64,000 nt of DNA from Sphingobacterium sp. HMA12. Lineage in GTDB: Bacteria; Bacteroidota; Bacteroidia; Sphingobacteriales; Sphingobacteriaceae. The stretch spans positions 62,001 to 126,000 of the forward strand of contig NZ_BEYR01000004.1 in assembly GCF_002933815.1 (NCBI RefSeq), written 5' to 3'. The position numbers and the translations under genes were made by a program. Of the stretch, positions 34,530 through 44,800 are shown in pieces (position 1 is the first letter of the stretch; each line of letters begins with the position of its first letter). The notes below the pieces were generated by a model. It was not told the origin of the DNA and made no database searches. It saw nothing but the letters and a program-made list of their open reading frames with translations.

Positions 34530-34847
34530 TTATATTTTCCCCTTGAGTCTGCTCCTTTCGAGTGCTTCGGTCAGATCTTCTTCAAAGTAGCGGTCATCGC
34601 CAGTGAGGGTCATCGGATTGAGCAGTCCCTCCCGCACACGGCGCTTGTAGGTCGAAACGCTGATACCAAGGTATGCCGTCACTTCGGTATGCGTCCAGAG
34701 CTTACGTTCGAGCAGAGGCTTTTGTTCTACTTTCTTTACTTTAAGGATGAGGATCAGGGTCGCCAGCAGGCGGTATATCGCTACTAAAATTTCAGTCAAT
34801 TTTTCTATACGATCTATTAATGTATGTAAGAATACACTTAGGTTCAT
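34530..34847 (-). CDS. Excisionase-like helix-turn-helix protein
   Basis: A 105-residue protein. The C-terminal ~60 residues are a MerR/excisionase-type winged helix: LWTHTEVTAYLGISVSTYKRRVREGLLNPMTLTGDDRYFEEDLTEAL, very common in Bacteroidota mobile regions and regulators. The N-terminal ~40 residues are hydrophobic and helical (LIDRIEKLTEILVAIYRLLATLILILKV) and may mediate oligomerisation or lie on the membrane. It lies next to the phage-like cassette and may be its regulator. Confidence 0.7.
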   Translation of the reverse strand: MNLSVFLHTLIDRIEKLTEILVAIYRLLATLILILKVKKVEQKPLLERKLWTHTEVTAYLGISVSTYKRRVREGLLNPMTLTGDDRYFEEDLTEALERSRLKGKI

Positions 34848-34989
34848 GGTCTATGGGTTTAAGACCATCGACGCACAGGTAGGGTTATTTCCAGAAACAA
34901 AGAAAAATCAGTTTTATTTCAAGGTCTGCCAAGCCCTGCGAAATAAAGGAAAATACCCACGGATGGTAAAGGTTTATAATTACCTTAAG

Positions 34990-36063
34990 TTACACATTTT
35001 TCTGATCTGTTAGATTACTGTCGATGATTTGTGGGAATGAGACTGATACCATAAATATAGATTCATCATTAGACACTATAAGGGCAGTACGCTGCGGATC
35101 CAGCAACCGCAGCTGACGCGCTATTCTTTCCAGCGTCGTATTGTGACTTACCTTACCAGCTACCGCTTTTGCGGCGATCCGGTTGGAAACCTGAACGGTC
35201 ACCATATTATCTTGTGATTTAGTGATCACTATTCGTATGGGATACTTTTTCACGGATGTCTCACCATATTGCAACGCATTTTCTACCAGATTGAACAGGA
35301 GCATTTTGGGGGCCATATAAGCTCCGTCCGATATATCCTCCATTTGTAGCGAAATTGAATGTCCCTTTATAAATTCATACATACTTACCAATTTATCGAC
35401 CATGTCCATTTCCCTCCTTAAGTTTAACCATGTATCATGATTATTCATATATACCTTGGCTATTTTACCTAGTATACCTACAGCGAGCAATGCATTTGCT
35501 GGTGATTTGCGGATCAAAGCCCGGATCGTAGCCATACTATTTGTTATAAAATGAGGATTGAGATCTTTTGTCAGGGCAATTAATTCCCAATTTATGGATA
35601 TATGTTCTATTTCGGTGAGCCGTTGCTGGGCTTCTCGATATGCTAACCACTTATCAACACCAAACTGCCAGCTATACATAAAGAAAGCTACCAGTACGGG
35701 CGGAATGATTAAAAATATCACAGGCCAGAAATTTTCAATATCCCATTTTCCCGGAGTCCATTTCAATGCACCCGTAGAAAGGCTAATCAAGATTGGAATA
35801 GAACAAAAAAAAAGAAAAAGCAGCATGACGAAAGTCATCAACAGCCAGGCATTATACCTAGACCATATAAATAGCCTGGGGAGTATCAGATGCCTAACCA
35901 ACACATATATAATACCGGTCAGGACCAAGGCAGTCAATTGATCGCGCCAATCCTGAAATGCTGCAGGTATGATCAGGAAGATATAAGCCAGCGAAAAGAC
36001 AATTGCAGTGCTGAGTACGATATTTTTGAGCCAGGTAAGCATAAATTGTTTTCTTGCTGGCAT
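34990..36063 (-). CDS. LytS/YehU-type sensor histidine kinase
   Basis: A 357-residue kinase. About four transmembrane helices cover residues 10-130. The cytoplasmic part has the His_kinase motif DLNPHFITNSMATI with phosphoacceptor H171, then an ATPase region with LLFNLVENALQYGE (N box). The last G box is weak. It starts 4 bp after the stop of the LytTR response regulator gene, forming a two-component operon. In Gram-positive bacteria this kinase type often senses peptides; that is suggestive here given the divergent exported peptide. Confidence 0.82.
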   Translation of the reverse strand: MPARKQFMLTWLKNIVLSTAIVFSLAYIFLIIPAAFQDWRDQLTALVLTGIIYVLVRHLILPRLFIWSRYNAWLLMTFVMLLFLFFCSIPILISLSTGALKWTPGKWDIENFWPVIFLIIPPVLVAFFMYSWQFGVDKWLAYREAQQRLTEIEHISINWELIALTKDLNPHFITNSMATIRALIRKSPANALLAVGILGKIAKVYMNNHDTWLNLRREMDMVDKLVSMYEFIKGHSISLQMEDISDGAYMAPKMLLFNLVENALQYGETSVKKYPIRIVITKSQDNMVTVQVSNRIAAKAVAGKVSHNTTLERIARQLRLLDPQRTALIVSNDESIFMVSVSFPQIIDSNLTDQKNV

Positions 36064-36067
36064 GATC

Positions 36068-36895
36068 TTACAATTTGTGGCTAATATCCATCATCTTCAA
36101 TTTTCTTTTAAGTTCATCAGCACGTGATTTTGAAACAGTTAGAAATTTTGGCCCGACTTTGACTCCTACCAGGGTCACTTTTCTAACATAATTTAAATTA
36201 ATGAATACGGACTGATCGACTCGGACAAATCTCGGATCTTGCTGGAGTAGATCATCCATGTCTATCATCCTTTTGTTGAGCACCCCCAGCAAGAAAAACT
36301 GATTATTTGGTCTAAGCCCGAAAAAATGAATGTAATTATGTATTTTGTCTAAATAAGCAATTTCCGCAAGTGCGACCGGGACTTTCTCATATACCCTTTT
36401 ATTTTCCGGATGCTTCCGCATTGGGGGGCCATTCTTTCGTGCAAGATGCAATTCGCTTTTTGGATCAACAAAATCCAGAAAAATCATCAGTTCGGTCTTG
36501 AGATCACGGTCAGCACTACTGCCTGGGGATTTTCTTTCTAAATGCTTTAATAAGTCAAGCAGTTCATCCGCTTCAACAGGTTTTGACAAGAGACCATCAA
36601 CATGCACTTTGTATCCGTCTAGCGCATATTTATTCGCAAAACCAGTGACAAAAACAAAGTGCGAACAATAATTACGGAGCCTCTTAATCGCATCCAAGCC
36701 CGAACAGTCCGGCATCTCAATATCACAGAATATAATATAAACTTTCTCGTCCGCATGTAGAAAATACACTTCGGCATCTCTGACCGAGGTAAATTTACCT
36801 TTTATCTGAAATAAGCCAAGCTCTTCCAATACGGCGGCTGTATCCTCCAGCGCACCATATAGATCATCGATTATAACCACAGGAAATTTGCTCAT
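36068..36895 (-). CDS. LytTR-family response regulator
   Basis: A 275-residue regulator from the ATG at 36895. The receiver has the acidic pair D10-D11 (VVIIDDLYG), phosphoacceptor D58 (FCDIEMPD), the switch region VFVTGFANKYAL and Lys in LLSKPVEADELL. The C-terminal ~110 residues are a LytTR DNA-binding domain (EIAYLDKIHNYIHFFGL, RFVRVDQSVFINLNYV, KFLTVSKSRADELKR). The frame is open 24 codons further up, but the promoter at 36919-36926 lies inside that extension, so the shorter start is right. First gene of the regulator-kinase operon, divergent from the exported-peptide genes. Confidence 0.86.
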   Translation of the reverse strand: MSKFPVVIIDDLYGALEDTAAVLEELGLFQIKGKFTSVRDAEVYFLHADEKVYIIFCDIEMPDCSGLDAIKRLRNYCSHFVFVTGFANKYALDGYKVHVDGLLSKPVEADELLDLLKHLERKSPGSSADRDLKTELMIFLDFVDPKSELHLARKNGPPMRKHPENKRVYEKVPVALAEIAYLDKIHNYIHFFGLRPNNQFFLLGVLNKRMIDMDDLLQQDPRFVRVDQSVFINLNYVRKVTLVGVKVGPKFLTVSKSRADELKRKLKMMDISHKL

Positions 36896-36918
36896 AATAG
36901 GTTTATGTTGACTGATTA

Positions 36919-36926
36919 CAAAAATA
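36919..36926 (-). promoter_or_regulatory. -7 element of the LytTR operon
   Basis: TATTTTTG on the minus strand (CAAAAATA on the plus), an exact match to TAnnTTTG, with the transcript start near 36912, 17 bp before the start codon. Confidence 0.6.
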
Positions 36927-37035
36927 GTTATAGCCGTAAAGTAAATAATTACAGCCGACATAAACAAATAGTTAACTCCAAGTTATCCCCCGATTTTAAC
37001 AATTTAAAGAAATAAACAACTAAAAAATTCATAAC

Positions 37036-37248
37036 ATGAAACGATCTAATTTATTCCTTTATCTCATTTGCGCAGGGTTCTTTTTCGTTCTGAACGTCGC
37101 ACCAAATCCCGTCATGCCCGAACGGGACATAAACAACAAAAATTACATACACCTGAACGCGATGGACAATCGCATTCAAGATGGACTTTCTACCCGTTTA
37201 TTCTTTCCCTCATCGCCCAATGAACAGTTTACAAAACAATTAAAATAG
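37036..37248 (+). CDS. Small exported peptide of 70 residues
   Basis: A 70-residue protein with a clear N-terminal export helix (MKRSNLFLYLICAGFFFVLNVA, then PNPVMPERD). The mature part, about 48 residues, is hydrophilic to mixed, ends KQLK and has no cysteine. No family recognised. It opens a run of four same-strand genes (a one-TM protein 22 bp later, then an HTTM protein and an AraC regulator) and is divergent from a LytTR two-component system. The layout makes it a candidate precursor of a secreted signal or toxin, which is inference. Confidence 0.5.
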   Translation: MKRSNLFLYLICAGFFFVLNVAPNPVMPERDINNKNYIHLNAMDNRIQDGLSTRLFFPSSPNEQFTKQLK

Positions 37249-37270
37249 CAGTTACTCCCTACTTAAACCT

Positions 37271-37774
37271 ATGCTAAGACTGATTTTTGCCCTAGGCTGT
37301 GCCATACATATCTGTATGGCATCAGCCTACAACCTACGGATCATTTTTAAACTTCCTGATCGTTTGCCAGAAATATTCGGGTTCGCTTATCTATATCAGG
37401 ACCTCGCAGGACTGAGTGGAGGCTATACTTTCTATGGTCCTAGCGTAGGCATGCAGATACAGCTTGAATATATCCAATATCAAAAGGGTAACGCCACGCT
37501 GACGAGCGAACCGCGCATACAAAGCACTACCGGAAAGCTCCGGCTCAACAGCTACCTGCAATTGGGTTCATCATTCGTTGACAGCAGTCAGTCTTATCTA
37601 CAGGATCAGGCGCGTGCATCAATCAGGAGCCTAACAGGCGGTCTGTCCGAGATTATGGCTGCCGACAGCATTTCATGTCGTTTAATAACGAAATATATAC
37701 CAGCATTAGTCCAAAAAGGTGAGCCGCACCTTTCATCTCAGTACATTATTCTTTTTGAGTATATCAAAAATTAA
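37271..37774 (+). CDS. One-TM exported protein preceding the HTTM gene (SdpA-like position)
   Basis: A 167-residue protein with one N-terminal membrane helix (residues about 3-20, LRLIFALGCAIHICMASAY). A periplasmic part follows, with the segment LYQDLAGLSGGYTFYGPSVGMQIQLEYI near residue 50, similar to the aromatic F/Y-x-P motif of small proteins found beside HTTM proteins. It ends 4 bp before the HTTM gene, so the two are co-translated. SdpA of the Bacillus sdpABC system has this size and one-TM layout, but I see no clear sequence signature proving homology. Confidence 0.5.
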   Translation: MLRLIFALGCAIHICMASAYNLRIIFKLPDRLPEIFGFAYLYQDLAGLSGGYTFYGPSVGMQIQLEYIQYQKGNATLTSEPRIQSTTGKLRLNSYLQLGSSFVDSSQSYLQDQARASIRSLTGGLSEIMAADSISCRLITKYIPALVQKGEPHLSSQYIILFEYIKN

Positions 37775-37778
37775 GGTT

Positions 37779-38726
37779 ATGAACAAGGAAGAACAGCTAA
37801 GCGCCGATACGATCATACCTATTATGGCTAGGGGACTGGGGCTGCTATTGGCCATAGACATGTGGCGGCTATGGCCAGACCTCAGTATGCTATTTGGCCA
37901 GGGTACTTTCCTTGACGAGCACAGCATTTCATGGCAGCAAAGGCCAGATACACTATCCATCCACACCCTGATTGCCAATTTGCCGGAGTACACACTAGCC
38001 AGCCTAGAATGGATCCATTTCTTTGGCCTGCTGTACATCATCTGTGGGTTAGCCTTGTTTTTTGACCACTATCGCAGCGCCGCAATGCTGGGGCTCATTA
38101 TATTGCATTATCTTTTTTTTATCGCCAACTATACCTGGAGCTACGGAGCAGATTATCTCGCCCAGACAGGTTTGTTTACCGGTTTCATATGCTGTTGTTT
38201 CGGAAGTCGTGGACTACTTCATCAAAGATGGGCCAGACTTGGGTCCACAGTATTTAGGTTGCAGCTTACTGTCGTGTATTTTTTTGCCGGTTTGGGTAAA
38301 GCCATTGGCCCCACTTGGTGGAATGGCGAAGCCATGTGGAAGGCCCTTCAGCAACCATTGAGCCCCGCTTTGGTTACTATCCCCCAGTCAGCCCAGCAAT
38401 TGGCAACTCTTTGGGTCGGGCTGGGAATCGCTACCCTGCTTTTAGAATTGGGATATGGATTGCTATGGATCAAAGGCCGAGTCCGTATCTATATCAGTAC
38501 CGGCATTATTTTAATGCATCTGGGTATCGCACTGACCATGGGGTTGATCCATTTTTCCTGTCTGATGATCTGGTACAACCTCTGTGCCTGGGATCATCCC
38601 CTCTTACATCGCATTGCCAAGCCAATTATAAAACCACTTGAGACCACCGAGCCGACGTTACAGGTGCGACCGGCGACAGCGGATCTCAATACAAAGGAAG
38701 GAGGTAATAACAAACACGTTAAATAA
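37779..38726 (+). CDS. HTTM-domain membrane protein (SdpB-like)
   Basis: A 315-residue protein from the ATG at 37779, which has AAGG just upstream; an upstream frame is open but overlaps the previous gene. It has about eight helices and resembles the HTTM (horizontally transferred transmembrane) group that includes SdpB and the membrane part of vitamin K-dependent carboxylases: GLLLAIDMWRLWPDLSMLFG at the start, ILHYLFFIANYTWSYG, then VYFFAGLGKAIGPTWWNGEAMW, a classic HTTM motif, and HFSCLMIWYNLCAW. SdpB is needed for toxin-peptide maturation. The pairing with the one-TM protein supports such a role. Confidence 0.75.
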   Translation: MNKEEQLSADTIIPIMARGLGLLLAIDMWRLWPDLSMLFGQGTFLDEHSISWQQRPDTLSIHTLIANLPEYTLASLEWIHFFGLLYIICGLALFFDHYRSAAMLGLIILHYLFFIANYTWSYGADYLAQTGLFTGFICCCFGSRGLLHQRWARLGSTVFRLQLTVVYFFAGLGKAIGPTWWNGEAMWKALQQPLSPALVTIPQSAQQLATLWVGLGIATLLLELGYGLLWIKGRVRIYISTGIILMHLGIALTMGLIHFSCLMIWYNLCAWDHPLLHRIAKPIIKPLETTEPTLQVRPATADLNTKEGGNNKHVK

Positions 38727-38744
38727 TCAAAAACCGTTTATTTT

Positions 38745-39716
38745 ATGAAAAAAACATTCCATTTTAAGTTGCCCGAGGTCGGCACATTTTCTAATCAAGT
38801 AAAAGTATTTTTGCCCAAATTGGCCGATTCGTCAATACAGCGTTATGAGGATACAGGTATTCAGCTCATTGAAGAGTACATTGACTATCATAGCGTCATC
38901 TTTTATCGGTTACAGTGCCATATCCAGCAACCTACTAGGCTTTCCATTGAAACGGTCAAAGCAGATTATCACCTGCTCTATAATCTCGGCTCGCCTCAAG
39001 AGATTGTTATCGAGCAGCCCAAGAATGATTGCCAGGTATCCCTGCCCGCCGAATATCACAGCTATGTTTATATCCCCAAAGGTAAGCTAGAGATAAATCT
39101 AATTCCAGGGACATACCTTCTTTATGGAGTTTTGGTTGATATCGGTTTTATTAGACCAGCCATTTATAAGGAAAACCACTTTTTATCCAAATTTAGAGCA
39201 GCACACAGACGAGATAAAAAACGACTCTACCAAAGTGCCATTTGGCCTGTTAAAGAGCGGACACGCTATCAGCTATCTTACACTGAAGCGTATTTATTTA
39301 AGTACCGCAAAGAGAATGAGGCCATTGCAATCAAAGTGGTCTATGACCTTTTTGATATCGCCATTGACAAGAATTTCGATCTGCATGAAAAGATAGATCC
39401 GGACCAATTATTGGCCAGGCTCGCCCAGAAGATGGTCATTGATCAGGTCACGCAGATTTTTAGCCGCTGCTCCATTCAGGCAATAGCCGAACAGCTGCAA
39501 GTAGACAAGAGCAAATTGAACAAAATCTATAAAACCATCTATGGTGAAAGTCCAAAGCAGACCTGGAATAAGCATCTTATTCTAAAAGCAAAAGAGTTGC
39601 TGCTGATGGGGCATTCGGTCAAAGAGGTCAGTAATTATTGTGGATATGGGCAGCAGCAAAATTTCTCAACCTTTTTCCAGAAACAGACGGGCATCTGTCC
39701 GAGTCAATATAAATAA
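38745..39716 (+). CDS. AraC-family transcriptional regulator
   Basis: A 323-residue regulator. The N-terminal two thirds are a divergent sensor region (a beta-rich segment to residue ~170). The C-terminal ~95 residues are the AraC helix-turn-helix pair (SIQAIAEQLQVDKSKLNKIYKTIYGESPKQTW and KEVSNYCGYGQQQNFSTFFQKQTGICPSQY). It lies 18 bp after the HTTM gene and probably controls this cluster or the secreted-protein gene that follows at 39958. Confidence 0.82.
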   Translation: MKKTFHFKLPEVGTFSNQVKVFLPKLADSSIQRYEDTGIQLIEEYIDYHSVIFYRLQCHIQQPTRLSIETVKADYHLLYNLGSPQEIVIEQPKNDCQVSLPAEYHSYVYIPKGKLEINLIPGTYLLYGVLVDIGFIRPAIYKENHFLSKFRAAHRRDKKRLYQSAIWPVKERTRYQLSYTEAYLFKYRKENEAIAIKVVYDLFDIAIDKNFDLHEKIDPDQLLARLAQKMVIDQVTQIFSRCSIQAIAEQLQVDKSKLNKIYKTIYGESPKQTWNKHLILKAKELLLMGHSVKEVSNYCGYGQQQNFSTFFQKQTGICPSQYK

Positions 39717-39957
39717 AAAGCCACTCAACCCTTCGGCATTCATTTCCGAAATTGCAACTTTTATCCCTAAGATTAAAATCCATACAACGGCCTACCGAAA
39801 AGTCATACATCCATGGAAGATTGCGGCCCTAACTTTGGTATAAGATACAGATCGGCTGTACTCAGGTAGTATTGGTCGGTCAATAGGGAACAACTCCACG
39901 GCTGATCCAGGAGGATAATAAGGATAGGTAAATTTTTAAAATTATAAACATAGAAAC
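39717..39957. other. Gap before the secreted Cys-pair protein gene
   Basis: About 240 bp. No gene, no exact promoter element and no strong hairpin noticed. Confidence 0.4.
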
Positions 39958-40371
39958 ATGAACAAAGTAGTAAAAAGAATCATCGGCACCATGAGTATTG
40001 GTATCATGACACTAGGGATTTCGTTGAGTGCGAATGCCCAAAGTATTAAAAGTGAAAAAGAGGTCAAGGCTGAGAAGGAGTCCGTAGTATTAACCAATCA
40101 GACCTGGCATTACAATGGAGGTCCTTCGGATTCTCCGACGGATGCAAGTAAATACACCCTTGACGATAATGAGCCATGCGGTATAACGCAAGAAACAGTT
40201 TGCAAGCTTTTTGCTCCTGCCTCGCCGTCAAACCCCAATCAGCCTGACATGTCAGCGTCTGTTTCACTACCTGGTCAGCCAAGCCAGACCATTACACAGC
40301 GAATCAACAACGCAGTTGGAGGTTCTTCTAAACAAACCAATGAAACTGTCTTGAGTTTGAGGCCTTTATAG
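39958..40371 (+). CDS. Small secreted Cys-pair protein
   Basis: A 137-residue protein with a signal peptide (MNKVVKRIIGTMSIGIMTLGISLSANA, cleavage near ANA-QS). The mature part has the motif WHYNGG near its start and a Cys pair (EPCGITQETVCKLFAP) that could form a disulfide. A Pro/Ser/Gln-rich tail follows. The pattern resembles the small DUF6520-type secreted proteins of Bacteroidota, which are often found near regulators or SusC genes, though I cannot verify the family. It is convergent with the SusD gene across a strong terminator. Confidence 0.6.
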   Translation: MNKVVKRIIGTMSIGIMTLGISLSANAQSIKSEKEVKAEKESVVLTNQTWHYNGGPSDSPTDASKYTLDDNEPCGITQETVCKLFAPASPSNPNQPDMSASVSLPGQPSQTITQRINNAVGGSSKQTNETVLSLRPL

Positions 40372-40419
40372 TTCTATAATAAAGACTTCTAAAATCTATC
40401 TAGACTCTTTTGAATGAGG

Positions 40420-40475
40420 AACCTAATTGCAGAAGCTCGGTATTATTGTCCGAGCTTCTGCAATCAGGTTAATTT
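40420..40475. terminator. Strong convergent terminator
   Basis: A 21-bp stem with one A/C mismatch (40420-40440 and 40450-40470, loop of 9) overlaps the SusD stop codon. It serves both the secreted-protein gene (+) and the SusD gene (-), although the T runs are short. Confidence 0.78.
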
Positions 40476-41854
40476 TGCGGCATTCCCGTCAGGTCAATTA
40501 CCTGCCTAGGAATCTTAAATACATAATTTTTTGATTCCGGTAATAATTTATACTCCTTTTCAGTCCCATCTTCTATTATAGTCCGTACTAGGGTCTTTTT
40601 AAAGCGCATATCTCGATTGAGCCTTCTCAAGTCCAGCCAACGTGCACTTCTGTTGATCAGCTCCTTTCTTCGCTCATCCAAAATGATTTTAAGGAGTTTT
40701 TCACGGTCGCTTTCCACTATAGGTTTAAAGGAAGCTTTGTCAATTCTATTCTTCAACAGCACATTAAGATCCCTCCTTGCTTTTTCCAGCTCACCACTGC
40801 GAACGTAGCATTCCGCTCTATTCAAAAGGAGTTCGGAAGTCGTGAACCCACAGAAAATAGTTCCCGATCCGATCCCCGCATAATCCCCTTTAAAAGAATA
40901 TCCTCCATCTTTTTCTTTCATAAAATATGACCTAAGTCTTAAATCGTTTTCTTCGAACATCAACAGTAGTTCCTCGGTAACGAGCGAACCTTTACTTTGT
41001 GTCACTAAAGAAGATCCACTGCATGCCAAAAATATTGTCTCCGCATTATTTGTTTTGTAAGGTATCCTTGCATCTAAATTGGTCATGGTATTCAGGTCGA
41101 TCAGTGAGCTGTACAAGGTTAATGCTTCTGATGCCGCCTGTTCGGATTCCTTATATAATTCCATAGCAAGATAAACCCTCGATAGTGCAGCATATACAGC
41201 TACTTTGTTTGCTCTTGATGGATAACCATTATTCTCTTTGATTAATTTTAGAGCCGCTTGCATATCATTCAATATATCTTCATAAGTTTCTTTAATTGTG
41301 CTCCTGGTCGAGATTACATTAGCGTCGGCCGTATGCCGAAGGGGTATTCCCATACCGCTGTTATCATTATTCTTATCATATGGAAGACAAAATACCTGTG
41401 CTAACAGAAAATGACCAAATGCGCGCATAAATAAAGCCTGACCTTTTATGTTTTGCCCCTCTTCACTTTCTGCTAGACTTATTTTTTTTAAATTCTCAAG
41501 AACAATATTACTAATTGCGATGGGTTTGTAAGAATTGGACCAGACCCCTAAATTACTCGGTGGATAAATTTCAGGCGACTCAAATTTGTATAGGCTCTGC
41601 TCAAAAGATGTCATCAGGCTCAGTCTCTTGCTATCGATATGATAATTATCTGTCCAAGCTTCCAAAAGGAAAGGATAACCGCCCAGATTTATGACGTATT
41701 CAGCGTCCATTAGTGCCTGAAGATCACTTAAGGCAGAAGGAACTTTGCTAGAATGCGAAGTACGTTCATCTAAGAATTTGTTGCATGCGGAAAGGAGCAA
41801 TAAATATACCATTCCGATGAAATATTTTACTATTATTTTGATCGATGCCTTCAT
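40469..41854 (-). CDS. SusD/RagB-family lipoprotein
   Basis: A 461-residue surface glycan- or peptide-binding lipoprotein with lipobox LLSAC (Cys about residue 24). Family marks include CNKFLDERTS, tetratricopeptide-like helices such as KGQALFMRAFGHFLLAQVFCLPY (near residue 130), and the C-terminal SusD signature RRKELINRSARWLDLRRLNRD with FKIPRQVIDLTGMPQN at the end. It starts 5 bp after the SusC stop. With the SusC protein it forms an outer-membrane uptake complex. Confidence 0.93.
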   Translation of the reverse strand: MKASIKIIVKYFIGMVYLLLLSACNKFLDERTSHSSKVPSALSDLQALMDAEYVINLGGYPFLLEAWTDNYHIDSKRLSLMTSFEQSLYKFESPEIYPPSNLGVWSNSYKPIAISNIVLENLKKISLAESEEGQNIKGQALFMRAFGHFLLAQVFCLPYDKNNDNSGMGIPLRHTADANVISTRSTIKETYEDILNDMQAALKLIKENNGYPSRANKVAVYAALSRVYLAMELYKESEQAASEALTLYSSLIDLNTMTNLDARIPYKTNNAETIFLACSGSSLVTQSKGSLVTEELLLMFEENDLRLRSYFMKEKDGGYSFKGDYAGIGSGTIFCGFTTSELLLNRAECYVRSGELEKARRDLNVLLKNRIDKASFKPIVESDREKLLKIILDERRKELINRSARWLDLRRLNRDMRFKKTLVRTIIEDGTEKEYKLLPESKNYVFKIPRQVIDLTGMPQN

Positions 41855-41859
41855 AATTA

Positions 41860-44800
41860 TTAAAATTGAAAATTTACGCCTGCTGTGAACATTCGCGGAT
41901 TCGGTGTCCCTAGAAAATCGGGATCTAAATCAGTTTTTGTTTTCTTCCATACTATCCCGAGATTATTGCCGCCAATAAATACACTACCATTAATAGTATG
42001 TTTACCTTGTTTTATCCCTAGTCCGTAAGACAACCTGATACTTTGTACTCTGACCAGGTCGGCCCGATCAATATTTGCTGATGATTTGCTATAAAAATTA
42101 TCACGGTCAGCATTCGCCGGAAAAATCATGGATGGTATTGTAGTATTATGTTCATCCCCTGTCTTTTGCCATCGTTTTTCAAAATCACCATGGTCAGACC
42201 ATGATTCAAAAAGCGAGCTATATACAAGCGCTTCTTTTCTAAAATAGTGTCCCCATTTAAACATAAGCGCAACATTCAAATTCAACCTACCGTAAGAAAA
42301 ATTATTATTAAAAGAACCATAGTATGGCGGCAATGCTGTTCCATGAAAATTAAGATACTGCAATGAGTCTGCTATAATCTTAATATAGTCTTTGGACCTC
42401 TGTCCATTCAGATACCCTACAGGATCGCCATTTTGGGCATCCAATCCTGCAAATTGGTAAGAAAATATAGGATAAAGGGGGTTCCCCTCAATAGGCGTAA
42501 TGGAAACGCCTCCATTGACATAAAATGCAGACTCACCGATACCGCCTTTATATTGCGTAATTGTATTGCTTGCATAGGAAAAATTAACCTGTGGATTCCA
42601 GACGAATTTTCCGATCGTGATAGTACCAGTCAATCCCAGATCTAACCCTTTACTTTTGATCTCCCCAATGTTCTTTGGCATATTAACAAAACCACTCGTC
42701 TGGTCGACCACATCCAAAGACAATATATCGTATGAACGCTTTTCGTAATATTCCACATAGCCCGAAATCTTATGATTAAGCACTTCGAAATCAAGACCAT
42801 AATTATTCATTTTTACAGTTTCCCATTTCAAATTAGGATTAGGCGGTGTAACGACTACAGCATAAGGAAGCCCAGATACCGGAGCTTTGCTAACATAAGT
42901 AATCATAGTTTCGCTCGATGAGCTAGGGATAGCATTCCCTCCCGCTCCCGTGGTTGCGCGCAGTTTTAATTGATTGACCCAACCTATATTTTGAATAAAG
43001 GGCTCTTTTGAAATTTGCCATGCTACTCCTGCCGACCACAATGGATTCCAACGGGTGTTGGTATTGCTACCAAAGCCATTGCTGGCATCCCTACGTGCAG
43101 ATAATGATAGGTTATATCTATCTCGAAAATTATATTGAAGGTTGGAATATAAGGACACGAATCGATTGATCCGGTCCGTAAACTTTGAAAATGAAGGAAT
43201 GGTCTGATTACCGAACAGGCCTCCATATGTAGGGAATCGAGTTACATAATCCACATCTTTGCTGACCATTACATCTTTATCATAACCGTATACCCCATAT
43301 GAATCGGTTGTAGATTTAGCAGCAGATATCTCTCCACCCAACAGCATATTCAAGCTGTGATTATTATCCCAAGTACGGTTGAAATACAATTGACCTCTTA
43401 CCCTATGAGACTGCATATTGCTGACAGACTTGTTCAATATATCTCCTCGAGGGACAATATATTTTACCTGATTATTCACAATCTGTGAATAACGGTTAAT
43501 GAGGTTTCTTGTATAAAATGACTGTTCGGAGTAGCTCATTGTTGTATTACCGCTTTGATGCTCATAACCATATATCAGCTCCCCCGAGAGGCTTTCCAAT
43601 AATTGATACTTAAGCTGCATACTTGCTACCATATGTTTTAGCCGGTTCTCTAACAAAGATTTACTCACATCATCCAACGGTCTATAATTCCAATCTAACA
43701 GTTTTCCAGCTCCTGCACTATCTGCAAAGTTTTGATTAAATCCTTTGGGAATCGCAAGTGCCTTTCCTGTAGCATCCACCAGTTCAGCATAGGGATAAAT
43801 TCTGCTACGTGTACCGCCAGGGTTCAGATTCTCATCCGGAAAATTTGCACTACTTGTGTTATTAGATTCAGTATACGCGACACTACTCGTCGCTTTACCC
43901 TTTTTACCCAATTTGGTCTCATTGATCACCTTAAAGGTAAATCGTTGGTCAGTGCTCATAATACGAGTTCCAGACTGACGATCAAACCCTACACTAACCC
44001 TCATACTGTTATTTGAGGAATTGCTTTCCATATCTGCGTAGTACTGCTGTCCGATTCCGGTACGCAAAAGATATTTACTATAATCCTTTCGATAATCATT
44101 TGCCGACCAATACTCAATTTTTTGCTCCAGTTCTCCGCTTGAAACGGATCCATTTTTATTTGCGTACAGCAATTCCACAACAGGTGAGAATATAAACATC
44201 TTATTTGACGACCCATTGTACTGCGTATCGTAATACCCCTTTTCAAACAGCATACGCTCCACTTTGATAAAATCACTACTAGAAATGGCTGGGCGATAAA
44301 ACACATCAGGCATTTCGGTTATCATCGTGTTTGCTGACACATTGATACGTGTTCTATCCTGTAGTCCACTTTTTTTGCTATTGATGACAATAACGCCATT
44401 TCCAGCCCTAGAGCCCCAGATTGACGATGCCGCGGCATCTTTGAGAACAGTAACCGACTCGATATCATTTGGATTTATATTTTCAAGACTACCTTCGTAT
44501 GGAAAATTATCCAGCACAATAAGCGGCCGGGAAGACCCCTCGTTAAAGGTATTCAGTCCGCGGATATTAATCTCTGAGTTTCCCGAGCGGTTATCAAATT
44601 GCATTCCGGCAAGCTTACCTTCCAGGCGTTCCATCAGATTTACAGTGGTCATGGCATTCAGGTCTTTATTTTTGATCTGGCCAAAACTTCCCGTGGATCT
44701 TTCTTTGGGAAGCATCTGATACCCTGTATTGACCGACGCTTCTTCAAGTATATTCTCTTTTGCCAGCAAGATAATATCAACATGAGTTTTGTCAATACGA

